Source: Ferruginibacter sp.
GTDB lineage: Bacteria; Bacteroidota; Bacteroidia; Chitinophagales; Chitinophagaceae
Assembly (NCBI GenBank): GCA_019638485.1
Contig: JAHBTP010000001.1
Coordinates: 868,001-932,000 of the forward strand
Direction of reading: 5' to 3'
Length of the DNA: 64,000 nt
The position numbers and the translations under genes are program-made. The notes below the pieces were generated by a model. It was not told where the DNA came from and did no database searches. It saw only the letters and a program-made list of their open reading frames with translations. Shown here piece after piece: positions 57,300-64,000 of this stretch (its first letter is position 1; each line of letters starts with the position of its first letter).

Positions 57300-57326
57300 G
57301 TTCGCTGTCTTTTTAGCATGACGCAC

Positions 57327-57455
57327 AACGTTTTGCGGCTTGGCGTAGTGGCGGATTTTTAGCACAAAAGTTCAATCGAAGAACTGCACTTGAACCTACC
57401 ACAATATTGTCATACGAAGCACTAAACCCGCCATTACGCCAAACCGCTGTTATGG
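57327..57455 (-). repeat. attC-like site 16
   Basis: 129 bp, AACGT to GTTATGG. Arms GCGGCTTGGCGTAGTGGCGG and CCCGCCATTACGCCAAACCGC. The next stop is 10 nt away. Confidence 0.92.
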
Positions 57456-57465
57456 GCTGGCTTCA

Positions 57466-58077
57466 TTAGTCATTCAATAAGCAGTTGACTACATTCATTA
57501 ACTCTTTGCTTTGGTCTGAAGTAAAGTTTTCTTCTACATAACTTTTTGATGTCCATATTCTCATTGTCTCAACTTCTTTTGTTCTGAACATCTCAAGTTC
57601 TTTTTTCTTGCCAAATACACCACCAAAGTATTGAGTATATTTTGCGTCACAATTGAACTTTCCGTCATTGATTAATTCCAAACGTGTACCGTCTCTAAAC
57701 AAAACATTCATTTTATTCTTATCGTCAATACAGTTTCCGGCACCAACTGCTTGTATGCTGAAAATTATTGAACCCCTTTCGCTTTTCATTACGTAAATTC
57801 CAAATCCGTTTTTGCCACCGTTACGAGATACAATCAGCATATCTTTTGCAGCCACCGTTGAACTTCCTGTCACTTTATCCACTTCTGTAGATATGTAATT
57901 ACTACAGTCAGAATTGTCTGTTGTCTCTGTTTTCTCGATTTTAGTTTCGGCATATTTCCAAGTCCCATCACTATTAAGAATTACTTTTTTGCCGTCATTG
58001 GTTGTTGCCTCAGTCTGTGCAAAAGTTGATACTATTGCTAAAAGCAAGATTGAAATTGTTAAGATTACTTTGTTCAT
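57466..58077 (-). CDS. Secreted protein with DUF3157-like N-terminus
   Basis: The 203-residue protein has a signal peptide (STFAQ) followed by TNDGKKVILNSDGTWKY, a pattern common in Bacteroidota envelope proteins. The remaining domain is of unknown function. It is a single-gene cassette between sites 16 and 17. Confidence 0.75.
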   Translation of the reverse strand: MNKVILTISILLLAIVSTFAQTEATTNDGKKVILNSDGTWKYAETKIEKTETTDNSDCSNYISTEVDKVTGSSTVAAKDMLIVSRNGGKNGFGIYVMKSERGSIIFSIQAVGAGNCIDDKNKMNVLFRDGTRLELINDGKFNCDAKYTQYFGGVFGKKKELEMFRTKEVETMRIWTSKSYVEENFTSDQSKELMNVVNCLLND

Positions 58078-58250
58078 TTTATTATCCTTATTTGGTCTTA
58101 CTCATTTGGCTTTTCAGTTCCGCCCCGTTTTTTAGGTGGTCGCTGGTCTCCACTTTTTTGTTAGTCGTTAAGTGACTATTAAAATGTATCAAAGTTAAAC
58201 TTTGGTGGTTCTCTTGTTTTTCCGCTATGTCGTTTCTTTAGCTTGCCCAT

Positions 58251-58378
58251 AACGGTTCTCAGCTATACGCAGGCAGGGATTTTAACCACTGAACTTCCTA
58301 CGAAGAACTGAACTTTAAATTTACCACTTAACTGTCCTACGAAGCACGAAACCCCTGCTTGCGTATAGGTGATGTTAT
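58251..58378 (-). repeat. attC-like site 17
   Basis: 128 bp, AACGG to GTTATGC. Arms CTATACGCAGGCAGGG and CCCTGCTTGCGTATAG are among the best paired and share almost no sequence with other sites. The right flank GGTCGG matches that after site 13. Confidence 0.92.
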
Positions 58379-58672
58379 GCGGTCGGTTTTCATTTTCTCT
58401 TCTTTCTCGTTAATTTGTCAAGCAAAGTTACTAAATTTGCAGTCAAGCAATTTCAATTTTTGAATTATGTATTTCAGCAGACCTTGGACTTCTATCTAAG
58501 TGATAGGCAGTCCTGAAAATTCCAATCTCTTTTAGGTCAAGACAATTAGTCTATGGGTTTCGTGTACCGACTTTTTTGTAAAGGCGTTACGTTGTCATAG
58601 TTGCTCTGTCGGGTAATACTGTCTATTCACTTCTCCACGATTTGAATTCAAGTATTCACCTGTAAGAAGTTA
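58379..58672. other. Leader DNA of the disrupted cassette
   Basis: About 290 bp between site 17 and the IS. No gene is supported. The last 15 bp (ACCTGTAAGAAGTTA, 58658-58672) are repeated directly after the IS. It may be the original erm(F) upstream region. Confidence 0.45.
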
Positions 58673-58730
58673 TATATTAGCCCTCAAATAAACCGAGCAG
58701 TAAAAAATAAAAGTTATTTTTACAACTGCT

Positions 58731-59012
58731 ATGGAAAAGAGGAAAAATTTTACATCGAAAATCAAGGCTGAAATAGTTTTATCCTTGTTGCGTGGAGAGG
58801 ATCCGGAGCTGATTAGCCGTGAATACGGAGTTACTCTGGCTGATATCAACCTTTGGCGGGATCAATTTATCGAGAGTGGTACCGACGGGTTCAAACGTAA
58901 ACCCGACGATTCGAAGCTGGGTGCTGCCGAGCGTAAGATCGGGCAACTGCAGATGGAGCTTGAACTCACAAAAAAAAAGAACGAATTGGCAGCAAAACTA
59001 AAAAGGAAATAA
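58731..59012 (+). CDS. IS transposase orfA with frameshift heptamer
   Basis: The 93-residue helix-turn-helix protein (SREYGVTLADINLWRDQF) ends with a helical tail. The codons ACA-AAA-AAA-AAG contain A_AAA_AAG (58973-58979); a -1 slip leads into orfB through ERIGSKTKKEIISMLIEE. Confidence 0.85.
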   Translation: MEKRKNFTSKIKAEIVLSLLRGEDPELISREYGVTLADINLWRDQFIESGTDGFKRKPDDSKLGAAERKIGQLQMELELTKKKNELAAKLKRK

Positions 59013-59017
59013 TCTCC

Positions 59018-60067
59018 ATGCTGATAGAGGAACATTATCCATTAACCGGGAAACCATATCCGAAGCGTTTGATATTCAAGGTAGTCGGCTACAGCAGCAG
59101 CACCTGGTATGAAAACCCTACTCCCAAAACAGGGAAACGGGGCAGAAAACCCAAGCATAGCGATGAAGAGGTTTTACAGGAGATTAAGGAAGAAATTAAG
59201 AAGAGTACATTCAACGCTGAAGGTTATCTGAAAGTGAAGAAGCGCATGGGTAAAAGGAAGATAAACGCTCTGGTAGCCGGCAAGGCACGTGTGAACCGCA
59301 TCATGCGGGAAAACAACCTGCTGAGCCCCTACAGAAGGCCCGGGAAGACGAATAAGCGCGAACATGATGGTACTATAATCACGGATGCACCCAATGTAAT
59401 GTGGGCCACTGACGGGAAGAGGTTTTGGATTGATGGGTCAGGTTGGCATTGGTTCTTTGGTGTGATCGATCACTTTAACGATGAGATTATCTCATGGCAT
59501 ATTGCAAGGAAAGGCAACCGGTTTGCCGCCATGGAGCCTGTTAGGGCCGCTGTACGGAAGACTTTCGGTTCGGTAGGTAAGGATGTGTGTAAAGGAATGA
59601 AGTTGCAATTAAGAAGCGACCATGGCTCGCAGTATGACTCTGCTGATTTTATGAATGAAATGAAATTCCTGGGATTGGAGATGTCCAAAGCGTTTGTACG
59701 GTCACCGCAATGCAACGGGATAATAGAGCGGTTTCACCGCACCCTGGAAGAACAGGTGTTGCAAACAGAAACATTTTCTTCCTTTGAGGAAGCTTATAAC
59801 AGTATTAATCAATTTATTAATGACTACAACACGGATTGGATATTTCATAGACTGGAATACTGTTCTCCTGTAGAATACAGGGAAAAGTACGCCGAAAGCC
59901 AGCGAAAAGAAAATGATGACATACCATCGGGCAATAAGGATCCTGAGGTTCAGCTTGTCCTCATTTCAAGTGGCTCAATGCCACGAAGAAATGAAATAGC
60001 TCTTCAGTCAATGATAAAAGGGGCAATTACTTACAGTAACACCCCTTCTATAAATCCTTCGGTATAA
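59018..60067 (+). CDS. IS transposase orfB (DDE)
   Basis: The 349-residue frame has the DDE motif: Asp in ATDGKRFW, Asp in RSDHGSQYDS and Glu in NGIIERFHRTLEE. It is full length in appearance. Codon use is less AT-rich than the neighbours, suggesting recent arrival. Confidence 0.88.
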   Translation: MLIEEHYPLTGKPYPKRLIFKVVGYSSSTWYENPTPKTGKRGRKPKHSDEEVLQEIKEEIKKSTFNAEGYLKVKKRMGKRKINALVAGKARVNRIMRENNLLSPYRRPGKTNKREHDGTIITDAPNVMWATDGKRFWIDGSGWHWFFGVIDHFNDEIISWHIARKGNRFAAMEPVRAAVRKTFGSVGKDVCKGMKLQLRSDHGSQYDSADFMNEMKFLGLEMSKAFVRSPQCNGIIERFHRTLEEQVLQTETFSSFEEAYNSINQFINDYNTDWIFHRLEYCSPVEYREKYAESQRKENDDIPSGNKDPEVQLVLISSGSMPRRNEIALQSMIKGAITYSNTPSINPSV

Positions 60068-60156
60068 TATATCACCATCGGATCAGCTTGTCCGATACAA
60101 AAGTAATAAAAAAGATTAAATACAATTAATGTGCTCGGTTATTACGGGCTAATACA

Positions 60157-60171
60157 ACCTGTAAGAAGTTA
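60157..60171. repeat. Right copy of the 15-bp direct repeat
   Basis: ACCTGTAAGAAGTTA, identical to 58658-58672. It may be the target-site duplication of the IS, although 15 bp is longer than normal for the family. Confidence 0.75.
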
Positions 60172-60174
60172 CTA

Positions 60175-60975
60175 ATGACAAAAAAGAAATTGCCCGTTCG
60201 TTTTACGGGTCAGCACTTTACTATTGATAAAGTGCTAATAAAAGATGCAATAAGACAAGCAAATATAAGTAATCAGGATACGGTTTTAGATATTGGGGCA
60301 GGCAAGGGGTTTCTTACTGTTCATTTATTAAAAATCGCCAACAATGTTGTTGCTATTGAAAACGACACAGCTTTGGTTGAACATTTACGAAAATTATTTT
60401 CTGATGCCCGAAATGTTCAAGTTGTCGGTTGTGATTTTAGGAATTTTGCAGTTCCGAAATTTCCTTTCAAAGTGGTGTCAAATATTCCTTATGGCATTAC
60501 TTCCGATATTTTCAAAATCCTGATGTTTGAGAGTCTTGGAAATTTTCTGGGAGGTTCCATTGTCCTTCAGTTAGAACCTACACAAAAGTTATTTTCGAGG
60601 AAGCTTTACAATCCATATACCGTTTTCTATCATACTTTTTTTGATTTGAAACTTGTCTATGAGGTAGGTCCTGAAAGTTTCTTGCCACCGCCAACTGTCA
60701 AATCAGCCCTGTTAAACATTAAAAGAAAACACTTATTTTTTGATTTTAAGTTTAAAGCCAAATACTTAGCATTTATTTCCTGTCTGTTAGAGAAACCTGA
60801 TTTATCTGTAAAAACAGCTTTAAAGTCGATTTTCAGGAAAAGTCAGGTCAGGTCAATTTCGGAAAAATTCGGTTTAAACCTTAATGCTCAAATTGTTTGT
60901 TTGTCTCCAAGTCAATGGGTAAACTGTTTTTTGGAAATGCTGGAAGTTGTCCCTGAAAAATTTCATCCTTCGTAG
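60175..60975 (+). CDS. erm(F): 23S rRNA (A2058) dimethyltransferase, ErmF type
   Basis: The 266-residue protein matches my memory of ErmF from Bacteroides almost throughout: MTKKKLPVRFTGQHF at the start, SAM loop DIGAGKGF and catalytic NIPYGITSD. It dimethylates A2058 and gives macrolide-lincosamide-streptogramin B resistance. It is on the plus strand, against the array, and follows the IS by 18 bp, so expression may depend on the IS end. The allele needs sequence comparison. Confidence 0.93.
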   Translation: MTKKKLPVRFTGQHFTIDKVLIKDAIRQANISNQDTVLDIGAGKGFLTVHLLKIANNVVAIENDTALVEHLRKLFSDARNVQVVGCDFRNFAVPKFPFKVVSNIPYGITSDIFKILMFESLGNFLGGSIVLQLEPTQKLFSRKLYNPYTVFYHTFFDLKLVYEVGPESFLPPPTVKSALLNIKRKHLFFDFKFKAKYLAFISCLLEKPDLSVKTALKSIFRKSQVRSISEKFGLNLNAQIVCLSPSQWVNCFLEMLEVVPEKFHPS

Positions 60976-61039
60976 TTCAAAGTCGGGTGGTTGTCAAGAT
61001 GATTTTTCTGGTTTGGTGTCGTCTTTTAAGCTGCCGCAT

Positions 61040-61167
61040 AACGTTTTGCAGCTACCCGAAGGGCGGGATTTTTACCATTAATGTTTCTGCGAAGTACAAA
61101 ACTTTCGGCTATCACTAAACTGTCTGCGGAGAACGAAACCCCGCCTTTTGGGTAGGTGCTGTTAGCA
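61040..61167 (-). repeat. attC-like site 18
   Basis: 128 bp, AACGT to GTTAGCA. Arms CTACCCGAAGGGCGGG and CCCCGCCTTTTGGGTAG. The left flank GTCTTTTAAGCTGCCGCAT is identical to that of site 14. The next stop is 10 nt away. Confidence 0.92.
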
Positions 61168-61177
61168 GTAGCAATTC

Positions 61178-61984
61178 TCATTTCTTCGTCACTTTTAAGT
61201 CGTCAAGTATTAAGTAAACAATATCAATTCTTGAGCTTGCAAAGTCTTTGTTATTAAAGTCCTCTGATTGTATGCAATTCGCAAAATAGTAAACATTGTC
61301 TTTTGTTTCTATGTAACCAACATACCAACCAACATCTTTGTTGTCTTGTCCACCCCAACCAGTTTTTGCACTTACAACATAGTCCAATGTGTCCTTTGCA
61401 ATCATTATATTTTTTACAATGTCCACTGAACGTTGAGAAAAAGGAAGTTGGTTGTCGTGAAGTCGTTTTAAAAAGTCAATTTGTTGTTCGGGAGAAATGC
61501 GTAGTCCGCCTGTAAGCCAAAACTTATCTATACCGCCCGAAGTGTCAGCGTTACCATAATTTGCTTTGTCAAGCCAGTATTTCATTTGTTGTCCACCAAC
61601 TCGTCTTGCAAGCTCCTGATAATACCAAACTGTAGAGTTTTTGAAAGCGGTCTTTAAGTCGTGGTTGGAGTTCCAGTTTAAATTTTGTCGAACTACACTG
61701 TCCCACGGAATTACAAATTCCTCGTCCTTTATAACTCCAGTTTCAAGTCCGATAAGAGAGTTGCAAATTTTAAAAGTTGAAGCCGGTGAAAAGGTCTGCT
61801 TGAATTGTTCTTTGTTGTAGAAAATGTATTTGTCCTGTTTTTGGTCATAAAGAACAAATGAACCTTCAACATTAAATTTGTCATAATACTTTTTAAAGTC
61901 GTCACGAATTTCAGTGGTCTGTTTTTGAGCACTACTTGTCAGTCCAAAAACTGCTAGAGTCAAAATTAATATCGTATGTTTCAT
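61178..61984 (-). CDS. Class D (OXA-type) beta-lactamase
   Basis: The start at 61984 (268 residues) gives a normal signal peptide (MKHTILILTLAVFGLTSSAQ). Motifs are SPASTFK with the active-site Ser and Lys (about 69/72), SxV (STV) followed by WYYQE, and KTGWGG. It resembles the Bacteroidota OXA-347-type enzymes as I remember them, but the allele is not verified. It hydrolyses beta-lactams in the periplasm. It is a single-gene cassette between sites 18 and 19. Confidence 0.9.
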   Translation of the reverse strand: MKHTILILTLAVFGLTSSAQKQTTEIRDDFKKYYDKFNVEGSFVLYDQKQDKYIFYNKEQFKQTFSPASTFKICNSLIGLETGVIKDEEFVIPWDSVVRQNLNWNSNHDLKTAFKNSTVWYYQELARRVGGQQMKYWLDKANYGNADTSGGIDKFWLTGGLRISPEQQIDFLKRLHDNQLPFSQRSVDIVKNIMIAKDTLDYVVSAKTGWGGQDNKDVGWYVGYIETKDNVYYFANCIQSEDFNNKDFASSRIDIVYLILDDLKVTKK

Positions 61985-62005
61985 TGTCGTCATATTGTTA
62001 CTGCT

Positions 62006-62133
62006 AACGTTTTGGCGCTTGGCGAAGAAGCGGATTTCGATGAACTAAACTGTCTGCCAGTTCAGAACTTGATACGAAGCAAAAAGCTTCATTTAAGCAC
62101 TGAAACCGCTTTTTTGCCAAACGCCTGTTAGCG
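62006..62133 (-). repeat. attC-like site 19
   Basis: 128 bp, AACGT to GTTAGCG. Arms GGCGCTTGGCGAAGAAGCGG and CCGCTTTTTTGCCAAACGCC. The bases after GTTAGCG (GGTCGTTGTTCTT) recur at 63253. The next stop is 15 nt away. Confidence 0.92.
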
Positions 62134-62148
62134 GGTCGTTGTTCTTGT

Positions 62149-62841
62149 TTATTTGTTTTTCGCAATTCTAAATCCAAGGTCCTCAATTTTAAATTTTAAT
62201 GGGTGACTTCTTCTGCGTGTCGTTGCCATTACGCTTCTTTCTACGTCACAAAATCCGCCACCACGAAAAATACGGTAAGAACCATAAACTTCTGTGTCGT
62301 ATAGGTCTGAGCACCATTCCCAAACATTACCCAACATATCATAAAGTCCCCAAGCGTTTGGTGCCTTTTGTCCAACATTATGAGTTTTATTATCCGAGTT
62401 GTCCTTATACCAAGCAATATCACTTAGTTGTCCATATCTTATGTCTGTCGAGCCTGCTTTACAAGCATATTCCCACTCTGCTTCTGTGGGCAAGCGATAA
62501 CCGTTCGCTGATTTTTCAAAGAAAATCTCTTCGCTTTCATCTTGAATTAGATAGCAGGGTGTCAAGCCGTTTTGAACCGAAATTTTATTACAAAAAATCA
62601 CTACGTCTTTAAAAGTAACAGTTTCGACAGGACGTAAATCTCCTTTGAAAGTACTTGGATTTTCATTTGTTATTTCAAAATAAAAGTCTTGTGTCACAGG
62701 GAACTTGAAAAGCAAAAAGGATTCAATTTCTACAGTCCATTTTTCTTTTGTTCTGTCATCACGTAATTCAATCCTTCCTTTCGGTATTTCAACCATTTGG
62801 ACGAGAATATTTGAAGTCATCTTTATGCTGTTCAAATTCAT
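62149..62841 (-). CDS. Formylglycine-generating-enzyme-family (SUMF1) protein
   Basis: The 230-residue protein has the FGE/SUMF1 pattern: MVEIPKGRIEL, FPVTQDFYF, RLPTEAEWEYACKAG, NAWGLYDMLGNVWEWCSD and FRGGGFCD. Bacterial members often lack sulfatase-maturase activity. The DUF4180 gene overlaps it by one base upstream, so the two form one transcript in the same cassette. Confidence 0.88.
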   Translation of the reverse strand: MNLNSIKMTSNILVQMVEIPKGRIELRDDRTKEKWTVEIESFLLFKFPVTQDFYFEITNENPSTFKGDLRPVETVTFKDVVIFCNKISVQNGLTPCYLIQDESEEIFFEKSANGYRLPTEAEWEYACKAGSTDIRYGQLSDIAWYKDNSDNKTHNVGQKAPNAWGLYDMLGNVWEWCSDLYDTEVYGSYRIFRGGGFCDVERSVMATTRRRSHPLKFKIEDLGFRIAKNK

Positions 62842-63200
62842 TAGGCTGAAAGTATTTTTAATGCTTCTGTTGTTGAATTAATAAAGTTGATATGTCTGCC
62901 TTTGTTGCTTTCATATATGAAGTCAGTTAAACTTTTGCTTGTGTATTTAGAGAAGTCGCCAACTATAGCCAAGCGAACTCGATATGTCGAGAATTTTTGA
63001 AGAATTTCTCCTGCAATTCCGGTTTTAAGGTCAAAAAAGTTTGGTGTAATATTTTTTTCATTTAGAACAATTCTGTCAAAGCCTTGATAGTATAAGTTTC
63101 CTAATAAGTCCAACCCATCTTGAGATGTGGTAATGATTGTCTCGTCCGAAGTTATTTCGGCTATTTTTATGTCGTTTATATTGTGAGTTTCAATCTTCAT
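62841..63200 (-). CDS. DUF4180 protein
   Basis: The 119-residue protein fits DUF4180 (ITSDETIITTSQDGLDLLGNL, FDRIVLNEKNITPNFFDL, LAIVGDFSKY). The family is small and its function unknown. It shares a transcript with the SUMF1-like gene. Confidence 0.82.
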   Translation of the reverse strand: MKIETHNINDIKIAEITSDETIITTSQDGLDLLGNLYYQGFDRIVLNEKNITPNFFDLKTGIAGEILQKFSTYRVRLAIVGDFSKYTSKSLTDFIYESNKGRHINFINSTTEALKILSA

Positions 63201-63233
63201 TTTTCGTTTTACTTTTCCTTGTCGGTGTCCTTT

Positions 63234-63252
63234 ACAATGACCGCTGTTAGCG
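63234..63252 (-). repeat. Collapsed attC-like site
   Basis: Only CCGCTGTTAGCGG remains, flanked by GGTCGTTGTTCTT as at site 19. The internal stem is missing, as if the two outer boxes were joined. Confidence 0.55.
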
Positions 63253-63282
63253 GGTCGTTGTTCTTTTTTCTCGTCATTCTCT

Positions 63283-63696
63283 TCAATTTATCTTGTAGTG
63301 TCCAAGTTGAATTAGTCCATTTAAGTTGTCATACTCAACCCAACTTTCTTTAATTTTTCCTTCTGTCACACGAAAGAAGCAATTGAAGTCTGCTGTTAGT
63401 TTTTTACCAGTTGGTGGAAAGTTTATGAGTTGTCCTAATTGTGTTCCCGAAAAATTTATTCTGGCAGCAACAAAGTCGCCTTCTTCAATTGCAAAAATTA
63501 TTGTTTCTTGTAAATCGGGGAATGTTTCTAACTCTGCCTGATGAAATTTAACTAACTCAATATTTGTTTTTATCTCCTTTGGTTCAGATGAACTATGTCT
63601 TACGAAATCATTATCAACTAAAGTCAGAACCTTATCCCAATCTTTTTGATTTGTTGCATTGATAAAGTCCGAAACTATTTCTTTGTTACTTTTCAT
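63283..63696 (-). CDS. NTF2-like/SnoaL ester-cyclase-family protein
   Basis: The 137-residue protein matches the SnoaL/ester cyclase group: FINATNQKDWDKVLTLVDNDFVRHSS, then FPDLQETI, FSGTQLGQLINFPPTGKKL and NGLIQLG. These fold into an NTF2-like cone. Substrate is unknown. It lies 23 bp downstream of the arr gene, in the same cassette. Confidence 0.82.
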   Translation of the reverse strand: MKSNKEIVSDFINATNQKDWDKVLTLVDNDFVRHSSSEPKEIKTNIELVKFHQAELETFPDLQETIIFAIEEGDFVAARINFSGTQLGQLINFPPTGKKLTADFNCFFRVTEGKIKESWVEYDNLNGLIQLGHYKIN

Positions 63697-63719
63697 TTGC
63701 AGAATACTATTAATCTTTT

Positions 63720-64000
63720 CTATTCGTCATTGAGTGAATTAATGCCTTGTTCTTTTAGCTTTTTAAGGTGTTCTTTCATTGTCTTTACTTGTTCGGCTGG
63801 GTGTCCTTGCCAAACGGTTACTTCTCCAATAACTCTGAATGGCTTAGTTGAACGGTACGATTGTGTTGGATTTCCGGGAAATTTCTTGTCGGTCAAGTCC
63901 GGGTCATTTTCAATTTCTCCTGTTGGTTCTACTAAATAAATTCTTTCTCGTCCGTCACCAAATGCAAGTTCAGCTCCCCAAATTGCAGCGTCTAATGTCC
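63720..64000 (-). CDS. arr: Rifampin ADP-ribosyltransferase Arr, C-terminal part
   Basis: The minus strand reads an open frame from the right edge to a TAG at 63720-63722. It encodes TLDAAIWGAEL, GDGRERIYLVEPTGEIE, KFPGNPTQSYRS and FRVIGEVTVWQGHP, i.e. the conserved C-terminal two-thirds of Arr. Arr inactivates rifamycins with NAD+. The start is outside the window. arr-2 is a known integron cassette gene elsewhere. Confidence 0.9.
   Translation of the reverse strand, partial: TLDAAIWGAELAFGDGRERIYLVEPTGEIENDPDLTDKKFPGNPTQSYRSTKPFRVIGEVTVWQGHPAEQVKTMKEHLKKLKEQGINSLNDE

Larger units (their letters stand above)
58673..60156 (+). mobile_element. IS3-type insertion sequence upstream of erm(F)
   Basis: About 1484 bp with inverted ends T(A/G)TATTAGCCC ... 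AACCGAGCA. It contains orfA and orfB in -1 phase. A 15-bp direct repeat flanks it (58658-58672 and 60157-60171), unusually long for IS3 elements. It ends 18 bp before the erm(F) start codon. Confidence 0.85.

Noticed and set aside
57300..57365. N-terminal extension of the channel gene
   Set aside because: It runs into attC-like site 16, so the ATG at 57299 is the better start.
53737..62133. Sites as simple Rho-independent terminators
   Set aside because: They are about 128 bp, with long central loops and no T-run, and the outer AAC/GTT boxes are conserved. Some terminator activity cannot be excluded but it does not explain the length or breakpoints.
1..64000. tRNA or rRNA genes
   Set aside because: I looked for T-loop-type signatures and rRNA cores on both strands by eye and found none convincing. 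A tRNAscan run would settle it.

Overview
The window looks like chromosome from a member of the Bacteroidota, probably a Chitinophagaceae/Sphingobacteriia-type organism. The DNA is AT-rich and Shine-Dalgarno sequences are largely absent. There is a large secreted protein with GEVED/fibronectin-like repeats and a type IX secretion sorting tail (25663-30348), many SPII lipoproteins with a CKK/CSS-type lipobox, and families typical of this phylum (DUF2249, DUF4345, HXXEE, DUF4180, haem-binding CxxCH).

Layout. (1) 1-3.9 kb: conventional genes, including a DUF2249 protein cut by the left edge, an AhpD-like protein, a family 2 glycosyltransferase, a YegP-like protein, a hemerythrin and a methyltransferase. 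(2) 3.9-9.9 kb: a decayed accessory block with four attC-like sites, several IS3-type insertion-sequence (IS) scars, a lipoprotein with a HExxH motif plus a downstream secreted partner, a broken Cys-rich bacteriocin-like gene and a lipoprotein. (3) 9.9-10.3 kb: about 98-bp tandem repeats. (4) 10.5-32.9 kb: ordinary chromosomal backbone (MgtC, PEP-mutase-like, PLP decarboxylase, Ogt, ClC, GNAT-nitrilase fusion, DUF2249, MFS, FkbM, nitrobindin-like, NYN, haem-binding, VOC, T9SS protein, small membrane proteins). (5) 33.0-64.0 kb: a long accessory array.

The main discovery is in region 5. Nearly every gene there is on the minus strand and its stop codon lies 10-43 nt from an imperfect inverted-repeat site. 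The well-preserved sites are almost constant in length (127-130 bp), begin with AACG and end with GTTAGCG/GTTATGC-like boxes on the plus strand. Their arms change in sequence from site to site while keeping base pairing. Three tandem 855-bp units without a credible gene have breakpoints exactly at the AAC of the site. This is the organisation of an integron cassette array (attC sites plus one- or two-gene cassettes), here in a Bacteroidota background with no integrase inside the window. Gene polarity predicts that the attI/integrase end lies beyond the right edge, and the resistance genes are clustered toward that side: a C-terminal fragment of an arr rifampin ADP-ribosyltransferase at the edge, a class D beta-lactamase, erm(F) behind an insertion sequence, and a merTP mercury transporter.

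Other cassettes hold a polymorphic-toxin-like lipoprotein with an AHH nuclease domain and a probable immunity gene, Cys-rich secreted proteins paired with small partner proteins, a NERD protein, a DNA-alkylation-repair-type HEAT protein and an ion channel. One very long interval (42.4-51.2 kb) holds a four-gene putative defence operon: an Mrr-like nuclease/STAND ATPase/helicase-associated-repeat protein, an AbiEi antitoxin, an AbiEii nucleotidyltransferase toxin and a TOTE-type primase-helicase. Two IS3-type elements, both with A_AAA_AAG frameshift heptamers, have invaded the array.
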